In this document: positions 33,486-44,205 of the stretch, in pieces | Position numbering within the stretch: the first letter of the stretch is position 1 | Layout of the letters: every line of letters starts with the position of its first letter | Assembly: GCF_000237925.1 (NCBI RefSeq) | Contig: NC_031497.1 | Span: 23,317,249-23,381,248 of the forward strand | DNA length: 64,000 nt | Source of the DNA: Schistosoma mansoni | Taxonomy: Eukaryota; Platyhelminthes; Trematoda; Strigeidida; Schistosomatidae | Direction: 5' to 3' | Notes under the pieces: generated by a model | What the model was told of the DNA's origin: nothing | Database searches by the model: none | Seen by the model: the letters and a program-made list of their open reading frames with translations, nothing else | Translations under genes and position numbers: made by a program

Positions 33486-33879
33486 CAGTTTATTGCTTGC
33501 TGAAATGATGCTGTTAGATACCAAGAAGATATATTACGAGATGAAATCATATATATAATTATTTTTTTAAATGACAGTATTAATATTTTTCGTTCGTATC
33601 GCTTTTTTTTCCAGTTTTATTTTTTTTATAAAATTCACAATCATTATGAATGCCTGATGTGAACCACAAAACAAGAAGTCTTAACAAATTACGGAAGCTA
33701 TTTTTGGGGACGTTAATTCATTTAATTCAAAGCTTGTAAAACTGTAACATTTACTTTTGCCTCTAGCCTATTCTACAGATCATAAGCTTTCGTTTGATGT
33801 ATAATTCACTGCCATAGCATTTTCTGTTCTAAAGCTATTGTCATTTAGACGTAATCTTTTGTACCCTATTTTCTACTAT
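33486..33879. other. AT-rich spacer, nothing recognised
   Basis: No supported feature. Confidence 0.4.
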
Positions 33880-34235
33880 AATCCCCCAGTTTTGGACATA
33901 ATTGTATTTTTCTGATTATGAACGTTGTGGTCAGCTTAGTCATCTATTTATTCATGTAACTTTTCACCCTAATCTGAATTGGAAATTCGAGTGCTAGATC
34001 GGGGTTGGAATAAAGTGATTAGTGTTCCAGCTGTCTTTGTCTTCTCTCTCTCGCGCGCGTGCTTGCCAGCCAATCAGGGATAGAATAGTTTTCGTCTCTC
34101 TACCCCCACTTCGAACTCACGCATATTAGCCTCAAAGGTTAAGCCAGTCAGCCTACCGGGTCAAGGTCTTAATCTACATTAGACAAGTCATACTCGGCAC
34201 TAAAGTGGGTAGAAAGATTCAAGGACGTAACAATG
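33880..34235 (+). repeat. Possible LTR fossil, divergent
   Basis: AACGTTGTGGTCAGCTTAG resembles the promoter-proximal part of the Gypsy-like LTRs here. An AATAAA lies at 34009 and the end is ACGTAACA. GC-richer than its surroundings (TCTCTCTCGCGCGCGTG). Left end not found. Confidence 0.3.
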
Positions 34236-34443
34236 CCATTGACGTAAATATCACCATTTCCTAATTCATAACTTTTAGTGTTGTTTAAATAGTTCCGTTT
34301 TGGTTAATTTGGTTAAACTACCGGTTTTATAGATTATTAAATGATGCTGTACTAAAAATAGATCTTTTTTATAAAAACAACAACATCAGAAATATCAATT
34401 TTTGTATTCTCTGATTAACGACGTCATTTTTTAACTAAAAGCA

Positions 34444-34802
34444 ATTATAAATAAACAATATATTTGTAATATCCAAATGCCCAGGACAGAGTTGGATGGA
34501 GAATGTTGGTGGGCGGCCTATGCTCCTCCACGAGGGGTAACAGGCGTAAGTAAGTAAGCAATATCTCAATAGGTAGAAAAAATTAGATTTTCTGACGTTT
34601 CGTAACTCAGTGTAAGCCGCTTCTTCAAAGAATGAATAACCAAAATAATATTATCCCCTTGTACTTTTTAAACTTCGATCAATTTTAATTTGGTTATTTA
34701 TTCTATGAAGAAGTGGCTTACACCGAGTTACGAAACGTCTAAAATCTCATTTTTCTACTCATTTGAATATTACAAATATATTATTAACTTTATTTATAAC
34801 AG
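34444..34802. repeat. Inverted-repeat PLE-type terminus with hammerhead-like motifs
   Basis: Left arm 34444-34645 and right arm 34689-34802 are inverted copies of each other. The left arm is split by an RTE tail (34483-34556). Each arm holds GAAGAAG, CGGCTTACAC or TGGCTTACAC, GAGTTAC, GAAACGTC. This gives GAnGA, a 7-bp G-U-rich stem II, GAAA and CGTC in hammerhead spacing. The leading C of the core is replaced, so activity is doubtful. Attribution to PLE rests on similar motifs in PLE terminal repeats. Confidence 0.5.
34483..34556 (+). mobile_element. RTE LINE, ~73-bp 3' terminus nested in the inverted repeat
   Basis: Reads the last RTE codons ([17 protein letters not shown]), GAGGGGTAACAGGCG and GTAAGTAAG. 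The flanking AATATCCAAATG and AATATCTCAAT are the split target. Confidence 0.8.
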
Positions 34803-35009
34803 TCTATCCAATGCTCAATTCATTCAAAATTATCAAATCAAAACTTGTTGATGATACCTAAAGGCATTCATGATATCCGAATTTTCAAATATATTTATTC
34901 ATATATTTTATATCTAATTTACAAAAGAAGGAACTCGGCTTTCATCATGAGGCGTCATAATTATTCCTTTAACTCCGAGGGCAGAGTTTAAATGGTTTGA
35001 ATAATTTTT

Positions 35010-35137
35010 TCTGGTTAGCGTTTTTTTAGCGAGTTAGTTTTCTACGGGATGGGGTCGCTAACCCTATGCTCAACCCTCGTCCTTTATCTAGGCTTCAGAC
35101 CGGCATTAGCCCCTAGAGGAGCTACAGGCGGAGTTAA
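35010..35137 (-). repeat. ~125-bp RTE 5'-end module
   Basis: Minus strand AACTCCGCCTGTAGCTCC to GCTAACCAG. AATTT-like words flank it. Confidence 0.55.
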
Positions 35138-35326
35138 TTTACAAAAGATAAATATCCCAAATTGGAAAAGAACTGGTTAAACATCTGTTAATTAATGATC
35201 TAATGATCAATTTAAAAAAAATATTTCTTATTTGAGAATCAATATGATACCAGCACTGAATGCATATGTAAATAATTCACTAAAAAGCTATTGATTGTTT
35301 CCTTTATTCGATATAGTTTAAAACTC

Positions 35327-35659
35327 TGTAGTACAATGCTCCGCTAATCTTTCACCTCGATAACCGTTATAATACAAATCTTAACGATGCATAAAAATCA
35401 GAAGGCAAAGGGAGGCTACAACTACAGTTTATTATCAAATGACGCACGGTACAAAGCTACAAGCACATGAGTAAGTATCAGCGAGCAATTACATAGGTAA
35501 ATTTATAGTCAAATCGTATGAGGGCAGAGGAAGATAAAGCAAAAGCTGATAATAGGATTTGAGTGCATACATATATGGCGAGGTGGATGAGTCATCAAGT
35601 GACACTTAAGCAATCAATGTTTTGGCCAGAGTCTGTCATGTGCTCTAGTGATCATAACA
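35327..35659 (-). repeat. LTR-like repeat, relative of 9723-10148
   Basis: Minus strand: TGTTATGATC start, TATAAATTT box, GATAATAAACTGTAG (polyA signal), GGTTATCGAGGTGAAAG, end ACTACA. The 3' half is close to 9723-10148 and the 5' half diverges. Solo fossil, no target duplication seen. Confidence 0.45.
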
Positions 35660-35954
35660 GTACAAAGATATATGCGAATTGTTACTATCCCAATGACAAT
35701 GTCTGTTAAGTAAGTTAATAAAAGAGCTTAACCAAAATTGGTTGTAGGATAGTTGCTAAAACTCTTTTCTTGTTTTAGTCTCTATTTGTTGTTTGTTTTT
35801 TCATTTGGAAATACATAACCATCTTCCTATTCCATTGTTGTATTGCATTTGATCACTGATATACTAATGATATATTTGTTATTTATATTATCATGTATCG
35901 AATTAAAGAATTGCAATCTATTTTCATATTAGAAACTAAATAATTATGGTCATA

Positions 35955-36261
35955 TTGTAGTGACCAAGACCACGAGCGATGACAATCGAATGTATTTGAC
36001 ACGGAAATCGCGGACTATCTCCCTAAAATTTGACAACCATACAGTAAACAGTTGGTTTACAAAATAACAATCGTCTCAATCTTGACCTTTCCTTCTGTAA
36101 ATATCAGTCCATATCAGTCCTCCGATTATTATTGTTCATGCATTTTCATACCAATTGCATTTGGTTTCCGTTCTTTCGTTATCGACCTTCTACCGAAATA
36201 CATTTAATGCCTAACCATCGTCATATACTACTTATGTGGATATAAGTAGCACACACAACAA
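35955..36261 (-). mobile_element. TA-flanked ~300-bp MITE, copy 6
   Basis: TTGTAGTG start and CACAACAA end, TA on both sides (35953-35954, 36262-36263). Subterminal ACTTATGTGGATATAAGT arm near the right end. Confidence 0.75.
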
Positions 36262-36474
36262 TATATGTTGGTTATGACTAGAACTAAATAATAGTGGGGA
36301 AACAAATATAAATTAAATTAAGATAGTTAAATTGAATATTAATAATATTTCGCATATGCTAATCTTCATTTCTTACTCAAACACATTTATAAAGCTAAAG
36401 TTTAATTAAGTAAACAAAAGCAACAAAGTTTTATTTTCTAATGTTTACTGAGTAGCTTTGCAATATTCAGTATA

Positions 36475-36743
36475 ATGTTACTTGCTTACTTCCTTACGCC
36501 TGTTACTCCCAATGGAACATAGGCCGCCGACCAGCTTTCTCCAACCCACTCTGTCCTCGGCCTTCCAACTTCTGTTCATTCTTCTCATGTCTATCTCCAT
36601 TTCTCGGCGTAATGTGTTCTTTGATCTTCCTCTTCTCCTTCGGCCTTCAGGATTCCATGTGAGGGCTTGTATTGTGACGCAGTTGGGGGAATTTTCTTAA
36701 AGTGTGTCCTATCCTATCCCACGTAGGAACTACAGGCGGAGTT
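36475..36743 (-). mobile_element. RTE LINE, internally deleted copy keeping both termini
   Basis: Minus strand begins AACTCCGCCTGTAG, the start of the ~125-bp module. It jumps within ~30 bp to the C-terminal coding region and ends with the TTAC-type tail. Flanked by a 10-bp target duplication with one change (ATTCAGTATA 36465-36474, ATTCACTATA 36744-36753). This ties the module to the 5' end of the RTE. Confidence 0.75.
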
Positions 36744-36753
36744 ATTCACTATA

Positions 36754-37259
36754 GAGTACTACCAATTATTATGAATTCACATAGATTGAAAAGTTCAGTC
36801 TATATTCTTAAATGTAATATCTATTATTGAATAACGGTTCAGTTTTAGGTACTTAGGAAAAATTCAACTAATGGACATTTATTCACCAACTAATATATTA
36901 CGTAATATACTGGTCTTAGTTTCTGTTTTGTTTTTCTTTGAAAAGGAATAGTCTATTACAATAGAAAAACAAAAACAAATGACTAACTTGTGAATTATGT
37001 ATGTTAATTGATAGTAAACATATTTCCCCCTAATATGGTCATTATCAAAACAATCTTTTTTTTATAATAAGACTGATTATTAATCGATAGTTTCTATGTG
37101 TTGCGATGAGTGATATTTAACAAATAATCTTAATTTAATATGCCAATTAAGTCGAAATTTACGTTTACCTATTACGTAATGCAATTTACTTGTACGTATA
37201 TACAAAAATTAGATTATAAGACTTAATTAAAATCATAATTAAATGATTGTCTATTTTTT
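36754..37259. other. AT-rich spacer, nothing recognised
   Basis: No supported feature. Confidence 0.45.
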
Positions 37260-37468
37260 TTGTGGCTAGCAGTGGAATCCAGAATGTGCGTTTCGTCCTA
37301 TTTCGGACTCATCAGCTGAATGTACCTGCATCTCACAGTTGATGTTCACTCTAGGACTCGAACCTATCGCTTTATCCACTTAGCTATTGAGTCCTAATAG
37401 CCACCTGATTGTGCAATCACATACCTAAATAACAATGGGAAGATACAAGTAAACAACACCAAGTGGAT
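37260..37468. repeat. Sm-alpha-like composite
   Basis: 37260-37410 minus strand: ribozyme (CTGATGA, GAAA kept; site region changed) and part of the tRNA-like head. 37425-37468 plus strand: end of the tail (CAATGGGAAGATACAAG, AACACCAAGTGGATT). Same inverted-then-sense order as 27363. Confidence 0.7.
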
Positions 37469-37743
37469 TGTCTATTTCGTTTCTTTAAAAAGCGCTAATT
37501 TAACCCTGAGACAAACATTTAGTATACTAAAGGTGTTTCATTCCAAAAATTCTTAATATATAAATGTATATTTATATATACTGCGCCTTTCATCTGATAA
37601 AGATAATTTAATAGATGCAAAACACTTGGAATAAAATCAATATTTGTAAATGAATATATAAATGAAAAATCAGGCAGTAATAAATACTTTAAAAAGTTAT
37701 ATATTTTTTTTAAGTGACTGAATTGAAAACCAGTTATGTTTCT

Positions 37744-38298
37744 CAGAAAGGGTTTTTGTGGAGATTTAGTATTTTCATAGTTGAAATCATGAGTCAATAA
37801 AAGCTAGGCCACAATGGAAAACCTGGAAGCACTCGACGGCCGTTTCATCCTATTGTGGGGCCCATCAGCAGTGCGCATCCACGATTCCGCCTCGCCAGAT
37901 TCGAACCCACAACCTACCAGTCTCGCGCCAGAGCACTCAACCGATAGACCACTGAGCCGGCATCCGATGGTGTTTATGTCTAACTCCAACCAATCCACGA
38001 TGTTAAGCAACGGTTCACCAATTGTCTTCAGTGAGTTGATATCTCACAACAGACCTGGTTGAACTCTACCGGTCACTGCTTGTCACTAGAACTCCAGGAA
38101 ATACCTGTTGGAGCCAGTTACTAGTGAGCATATGAGTACTCCGGCGCGGGACTGGTAGGTCCTGGGTTCGAATCTCGCGGGGCGGGATCGTGGATACGCG
38201 CTACCGAGGAGTGCCACAGTAGGACGAAACGGCCATCCAGTGCTTCCAGGTTTTCCGTGGTGATGTAGTTTCAGTCGACTCATTATTTCAACTATGCA
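37744..38298 (-). repeat. Hammerhead SINE family 2, inverted dimer inserted once
   Basis: Minus orientation: 37744-38132 is a complete unit from lead to tail, and 38133-38298 is tRNA-like head, ribozyme and tail of a second unit in the opposite orientation. A perfect 12-bp target duplication AGTTATGTTTCT flanks the pair (37732-37743, 38299-38310). Both ribozymes have core changes (CTGATGG; CCGAGGA). Single insertion of sequence from a dimeric template. Confidence 0.9.
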
Positions 38299-38310
38299 AG
38301 TTATGTTTCT

Positions 38311-39102
38311 GTCAATATAAATTTGATTACCTAGGAATATTCAGGTACGATAAATTATCAGATGCTAATCATTTTTCTAACAGTTACAAAATGTGGAGTT
38401 TTAGAGTAGAAGATATAGACTGAAAATACCTTCGGACAAAATTCACTGAATGTTGTTTTGGTCAGTATTGGTAAATTCAAGTCCCTATCTGATGCTGGAA
38501 CAAAAGTCATTTATGAGATGGTATAAAGCCAATTGAAACTACATTCTTCTAAATTGTGAGTTCAGTTTCATTCCATTCTATTCATGTTTCCATCTCTTTT
38601 GTTGCTTTTGAGTTACTACTTTCATTTCTTACTTCATATAAAAGTTAGAAATTTTTCCAAACTCGTTGTTTCCCACCCTCCAACTTTCCTTTCTCATCAT
38701 GCTTACATGATTTATGGCAGTTTCAATCTAAAGACACTGTTACCATATTCTAAATTGATTATTACTTTTAACTCCACGAGTATTGCACTTTGTACGGGAT
38801 ATACAAACTATCTAACACTAATCCACTTTGTTTTATCAGCTTACAGATATGTGTAGGCTACTTAGGGAAAAATTGAGTATTAGTTGGACAAACAATCAGA
38901 TTATCATCAATGTTAATTATTGGTATACATTATTATGATTAATTATGGAAACAAAAAATTGAGTAATAATGTTTAGTTTTACGGCATACTTATATAGACT
39001 TTGTTCAATGTTGTATGTTTCATACAATATATTGCTCTATATTTAGTCAATATTACTTTATAGGATAGAATATCATTGTATAATCATAAAGTTATTTATT
39101 AA
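38311..39102. other. AT-rich spacer, nothing recognised
   Basis: The ORF at 38584-38856 is hydrophobic by AT bias and has no recognisable motif. Confidence 0.4.
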
Positions 39103-39617
39103 TGTTATGTCGATTGTGTGCGTACCCTGTTTGATATATGAACGTGCTGATTCCCACCAACGACAGAGCAGTGAATTATCGATCAGAGCAATGATACACA
39201 AAAGCAGTATCAGCAGTATTGAGTACTTATCAGTCCTGCTTTCTGCCTAGCCCAGACAGTTAAGTCCAGAACACTAATAACAGGCTCTGTAATATGAATC
39301 ATTATTCTCAAACATACTGGGTTTATATACCGATCAAACTGACCATATCGTGCCATAAAATAGAAAATAACATTTGTACAAGATTTGGCCAAATGTAGCT
39401 GTGAATAGGGGAACAGTAATTAATAGACTAGGAATAACTCAAGAATGGTTAATCGTATAATAATAGTTCATAGGTCAGAACAAAGCTTATAATAAGAGGA
39501 ACACGAATATGAATGGTTTAGTTACTTAACAATTACACAATGGGAAATATACATATCAGATTGGTCCATAAATAGTTCTCAAAAGTTACCATTCATAAAT
39601 CTTCACGGGATATAACA
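39103..39617 (-). repeat. Solo LTR, Gypsy-like family
   Basis: Minus strand TGTTATATCC start, CATAACA end, TATATAAACCC box. Matches 4085-4632 along its length. Fossil without internal region. Confidence 0.65.
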
Positions 39618-39659
39618 AATAACATAATCACCTAATAATTATGGAATTCAGATAATTTA

Positions 39660-39950
39660 ACCTAGTGTTGAATCGGTTAGGACACAGGTGGAGACAACCA
39701 ATATATTCTATGCTTAAAACTATCGAATATCTTGATGAAATATAAGAATCATACACTGAATACTTCATTTGCAAACTTCCAACATTTGTCCTCCACACTC
39801 TGTATGATTCTTCCAGTTCACAATTCCTTTCTATTTTCCCTTCCATTTTTTCCAACTCGATCTTCTTCACCTTCTGCTGCCATGTTTTCTAGTTCCGATT
39901 GATGTTACATACTACTTATCTCGATAGACATAAGTAGCATACACAACAGT
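39660..39950 (-). mobile_element. MITE, divergent copy 7
   Basis: Right end CACAACAG followed by TA, subterminal TACTTATCTCG/CATAAGTA arms. Interior matches 58715-58958, a third subfamily. Confidence 0.65.
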
Positions 39951-40253
39951 ATTGGTAATTAAATCTGTAACGTAAATATCATTTCCCTGCTAGACTGTTA
40001 ACGCCCTTTTGCCAAAGAATGCTGATTAGCATGAAATCTTAGATTACAGTTTCCCGACTACAGTTTTCGATGAGCTAACAATAAACCAAGTAGATTACAA
40101 AATGATCAACAAATGAAGACTATCATTTTTGTTCTAGTCTTCTCTAGATATATTTAACATATAAATTACACTTGGCAATTATTTATTATGATGTATTTAC
40201 TTACTTATCCTAATAAATAACTTTTTATTTCTAGTGAACAAAGCAAACTTTAT

Positions 40254-40556
40254 GTTGGGGCAATCCAGAAAACTTTTCGCAAAAGACAAGAAAGGCTCAA
40301 GAAACACTAAGATGCATTTTATCCAATCAGCATTCACTAGAAGTTTTGCCAGAAACATCACGAAAGTGAAAAGTCACATGTAGAGTTTCTGATTAACTGA
40401 TTACTAAACTGTAACTATGTTTAGTAGTATTCCAAAATTTTCAGGAAAACCCAAGGACTTCTTAAATACTATAAAAACCCTATATTTTTTGTACATGAAT
40501 AAAGCATTGAAGTAGAGTGCTTTTCTCATATTTTGCGCCTTTTCTTTCGTGTTCAG
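40254..40556 (+). repeat. Possible LTR fossil, other family
   Basis: TGTTGGGGCAATCC start, TATAAAAACCC box near 40472, AATAAAGC near 40499. 41035-41345 shows the same spacing and some shared words (CTCAAGAA, CATTCCATCCAATCA-like). Right end not clear. Confidence 0.35.
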
Positions 40557-40720
40557 GTTCCTGCATCTCAGAGTTGATGTCCAACGTGGGACTCGAACCC
40601 AGTACCTTTCCCTTCAAACGCCATCGCGTTACCCACTTAGTTACTGAATCGAAACTCTACTAAGGACGATATGCGCGTCCTGGATTCCACTTTTAACCAC
40701 TACCCATCATTACTTATAAA
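40557..40720. repeat. Sm-alpha-like composite, short
   Basis: 40557-40650 minus strand: B box GGGTTCGAGTCCC and A-box region. 40655-40720 plus strand: GGACGATATGCGCGTCC and CTGGATTCCACT, the second half of the ribozyme with its cleavage site. No complete hammerhead. Confidence 0.65.
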
Positions 40721-41034
40721 GTTATGTATTTGAATATCATTCTACTGATTAGGACCAGGTCAATACGGTATTATTGCTGTCCTTTGTATTATATATGACT
40801 AAAAGCTGTGTGTATACTTTGTATTGTTGACTGTTAATGTTCAGAGTTACATTATTAACCAAATGCTAATTCTAAGATGAAGTAATATAATATAATAAAC
40901 CTATTGTTTAATAAAATTAAATTACATTGATACCATCATTAAGTACCAGCATATTAAAAGTATTTTGTAATTTTAATGATAAATTAAATTAAAACTATTT
41001 AAGGTTATGCTTAGTTAAAATGCAAATTAGCGAA

Positions 41035-41345
41035 CATTTTGAAAAGTAAATTTACAAGAAATTGTAAGGATGGCTCGTTGGTAAATTCTAGAAAGCCTCA
41101 AGAAGGCCAGAAAGAGCCGAAGACATTCCATCCAATCACTGCTAGGGGAATATTCTAAAATGTCGACGTGTAGCTTCCTCATTGAATGGATAAGAATGAC
41201 CCCCTATGTGAATATTGGTTGTCTGAAATAATGATTTACTCTCAATCAAAAACTATAAATACTTGAGATTTCTGTACCATATTTTGACACTGTTTTGGGG
41301 AATAAATTCCCTACTTACTAGTCTTCTGTCTTCTCTATTGCGACG
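41035..41345 (+). repeat. Possible LTR fossil, relative of 40254-40556
   Basis: TATAAATACTTGAG box near 41259 and GAATAAATT near 41299, as in a U3/R/U5 layout. Ends not fixed; weak call. Confidence 0.3.
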
Positions 41346-41696
41346 TTGCTGGTTCGATCGTTCGAGTAATCTAGTAGTACGCGCCATAGTAAGAATCAAA
41401 GCTCTAGATATAACGGAAATATATTTCTTTTTAATAATAAGTTTGTTAGTTTAAATAAATCAAAGACAATTAGATTCATCATATCCTCACTAGTGACTGG
41501 CTTCATGAGGTATTTCCTAGAGTTCTAGTGAGAAGCAGTGACCAGTGGAATTCAACCGGGTCTGTTGTGAGATAGTAACTCACTGAAGACAATGGTAGAC
41601 GAAGGCTCGATTTCGTGGATTAGTTGAAGTTAGACATTAATACTATTGGATGCTGACTCAGTGATCTAGAGGTTAAGCGTTTGTGTTCGAGAGTGA

Positions 41697-42269
41697 CAGA
41701 TAGCCTCAAATGGATTTACCAATTTACATGTACGTGCCAAAGCACATACATTGGAAGAACCGAGAGAAGAGTACATGTTCGCATTTCTGAGCATGTTCCT
41801 AAGAAACTGAGGCTGCGAGGGACCAGAACCCTCAACAGTGTAATAGCTCGGCATTTACTCGACACCGGGCATACCATTGACATTTTGGATGCTTTCAAAA
41901 TCATTAGCAAACAAAGAAGTGCAACTGCTCTCCGGTTTGCTGAAGCGATAGCGATAAAAAAACTCAAACCGGATCTATGTACTCAAAAAGAGACAGTTAT
42001 AAACTTATTACTACCCTGGTAATCCATTTTTTGTTTTTTGTTTTAGTTTTTTTCTCTTTGATATTAGTTTTATTTTGGTTAATATTTAGTTTTTATTATA
42101 TTCCTATTCCATTACCCAATCCTTAAACCACTCTTTCACACATTTCCGCTCTAATACATATTTGGTCGTAAGCAGCTGGTGAGAAACCACGAAATATAAT
42201 AAATTCATATTATTCTGTATCAATATTTGTTTTGTCTTTATTTAAATTCATAAAGGGAACTAACTGCAT
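41697..42269 (+). mobile_element. Penelope-like element, 3' fragment with GIY-YIG endonuclease
   Basis: Translation from about 41702: WIYQFTCTCQSTYIGRTERR, the GIY-YIG core (here Y-IG at STYIG), then VHVRISEHVPKKL, VIARHLLDTGHTID, LRFAEAIAIKKLKPDLC and LLLPW before the stop at 42020. PLEs carry this domain at the C-terminus after the RT. The frame is open through the whole fragment. Upstream RT is absent (5' truncation). The ~250-bp T-rich 3' UTR includes GAGAAACCACGAAATAT. Antisense ORF 41716-41967 is a shadow. Confidence 0.88.
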
Positions 42270-42318
42270 GAGAGTGATAGGTCTTGGGTTCAAATCTCGC
42301 GAGGAGGGATCGTGGATG

Positions 42319-42366
42319 TACACTGCTGAGGAGTTCCATACTAGGACGAAACGGTCATTCAGTGCT
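42319..42366 (+). ncRNA. Hammerhead ribozyme, family 2b, core kept
   Basis: CACTG, CTGAGGA (42326-42332), stem II GT..C/GGAC with loop CCATACTA, GAAA, short stem III, site ATT instead of GTC, CAGTG. AUU is a permitted but weak cleavage triplet. Confidence 0.55.
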
Positions 42367-42451
42367 TTTAAATCTTCAATGGTGGTCTAACATCAATCTA
42401 TTCAGGATCTCAATCAAAAACTTATCAAGCTGCACAACCCTATACTGATAA

Positions 42452-43144
42452 TGTCTCATTTTTATTAGTTGATATGATGCACTTCAATCCAAATGATCCC
42501 CTCTACCTTTTGGAGCTGACTTATTGGTTATTTATAACACTTAATTCTTCAAAGAAGATACAAATTGACTAGTTGGGTTAAACACGTAAGTTCAGTTATT
42601 AGCCTGGCCTTGTTGCTACTTCTTTATTTGCTGTTTGATACGGATTCCATGATCCTTCTACTTATTCCAGTCACTCTAAACTGTTTTATTAAAAGTATCT
42701 TATTTCATTTTTCTAAAAAAAATATTTTTCTAGTTATTCCATTGATCTCCACTGATATATCTTCACACCATACAGTACATCATGTATTTACAGACAATTG
42801 GTTCATATTTCATGACTTAATTTGTCTGTCTGTTAACTACTGAGGTGTTTGAATGGTAAACGTCAAAGAATTCCTCCGCATATATTTTCAACTTTGTACA
42901 TTAGGACTTTATATAGTAACTACCAAAACTCAAAACTACAATTGTTCATTTACAGTGAAATAGATCAACACAAATGCCATGATTGAATGTAATGTATTCG
43001 TAAAAAAACGTTATTCGATTAGGTTGTTATTTATGAAATGGATTTACTGTTATTCACATGACCTTTTTCTTCTTATTATTATTACCAAGACGAATTATTT
43101 AATTCACATATTATATAATTAAAAATTAGGTCTGTATTAGTGCT
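42452..43144. other. AT-rich spacer, nothing recognised
   Basis: ORF 42565-42843 is Leu/Ile/Phe-rich and has no motif that I can name. Confidence 0.4.
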
Positions 43145-43149
43145 ATTAC

Positions 43150-43665
43150 AATAGTCTGCTCCCAAATGCCCTGGTACGGCCGAGAGTGGGGAGAGTCCAC
43201 TCTCCCTCTCCAAATGCTCTCACATGGCCACGTGCATACAACCGCTGCCAGAGAAGTCCTACTCACTGCCTTCTCGTGTCCGCAGTGTTGTTTATGAAAT
43301 TGAGAGGACGAAAAGACAATGTCCGGCGCTTTAACTGGGTTGGTGGACATGGAGGGTCCACCTAGGGGAGTTGGAAAACCCTGATTCCAAACCAATGGTG
43401 TACATGGGCTCCAGTATCCTGAAGGAACAAATGGTGTATGAATCAATCGTTGGTCACCGACTACTATGTGACTGCATCTCCTCACGATGCTCCACTGCCT
43501 AGTTGATCAGGCCTTTAGATCAAAGACTCCGGGTGTGGTATGCTAAGAAAACCACCTGCTTCAGTTTGGGTACCTGGGCAGTATCACAGCCCTTACACAA
43601 ATCGAATGAGATTTGTGCGGCGCATATATATCTAGTGCTTCCTTGTACCGATATTTATGTGTTTA
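43150..43665 (+). mobile_element. 520-bp retroposon (family J), copy 2
   Basis: Sense strand plus: CTCCCAAATGCCCTGGTACGG to ATTTATGTGTTTAAAT, followed by AATAATAATAATT as an A/T tail. Same 5' start as copies 1 and 4. A sense-strand ORF segment KPMVYMGSSILKEQMVYE is shared with copy 1 (KPMVYMGSSILKEQMAYE). Confidence 0.75.
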
Positions 43666-43860
43666 AATAATAATAATTGAATTAGTTTTACGATAACATC
43701 TAAATGAATAACAAAGCATGAACAGAATATAATTAGCTTTTCTTCTGTTCACTTATTGCTCGAGTACTGAGAATCTACATGATTATCATAAGTAGTGGTT
43801 GAAGACGTTGGATGGCATAGTTTAAAATTGTCCTTCATGGCTCAAATGAATTCATTCATT

Positions 43861-44205
43861 CAGGACGCGCGTTTCGTCCTATTTGGCTATATCGAGGCAA
43901 TACGTACAGTATGCACATATGCCAATTAGAGACTGACCAGTTGCAGTCCTAAATATCAATGAGAAGATTCAAACAAACAATACTAAGTGAATTTAAAATT
44001 CACCCCATTGCACAAGCAACTGGCTATCAGGATTCAGTGGCCGAGTGGATAACGCGATGGCGTTTGAAGCGAAAGTTACTGGATTTGAGTCTCAGAGTAA
44101 ACATCAACTGTGAGATGCAGGTCCATCTAGCTGACGAGTCCCAAATAGGACGATACGAGCGTTCTGGATTCCATTGCTAGGCACTATCCATCTTTGCTTA
44201 CTATT
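43861..44205 (+). repeat. Sm-alpha-like SINE with tail-to-head junction
   Basis: A ribozyme scrap on the minus strand (43862-43884), then tail on the plus strand ending AATACTAAGTGAATTTAAA, directly followed by the lead ATTCACCCCATTGCAC, tRNA-like head (GGCCGAGTGG), ribozyme (GATA in place of GAAA) and CTATCCATCTTTGC. Head-to-tail partial dimer. Confidence 0.8.

Larger units (their letters stand above)
41480..42450 (+). repeat. Hammerhead SINE family 2b split by a PLE insertion
   Basis: 41480-41696 holds the lead (CACTAGTGACTGGC), A-box region GACTCAGTGATC and part of the head. 42270-42450 resumes with GAGAGTGATAGGTC, B box GGTTCAAATCTC, ribozyme and tail ending CAACCCTATACTGATAA. The 8-bp word GAGAGTGA is repeated at the break (41689-41696, 42270-42277). 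Confidence 0.85.

Noticed and set aside
38584-38856. 90-codon hydrophobic ORF as a membrane protein
   Set aside because: Phe/Leu/Ile/Tyr content follows from T-rich sequence; no start context, no flanking signals, no recognisable family.
41716-41967. 83-codon minus-strand ORF
   Set aside because: Antisense shadow of the PLE GIY-YIG frame, which has recognisable motifs.
42180-42206. Hammerhead in the PLE 3' UTR (CTGGTGAGAAACCACGAAAT)
   Set aside because: Spacing looks similar but the core reads CTGGTGA, the stem is only 3 bp and no NUH site with a pairing stem I follows.
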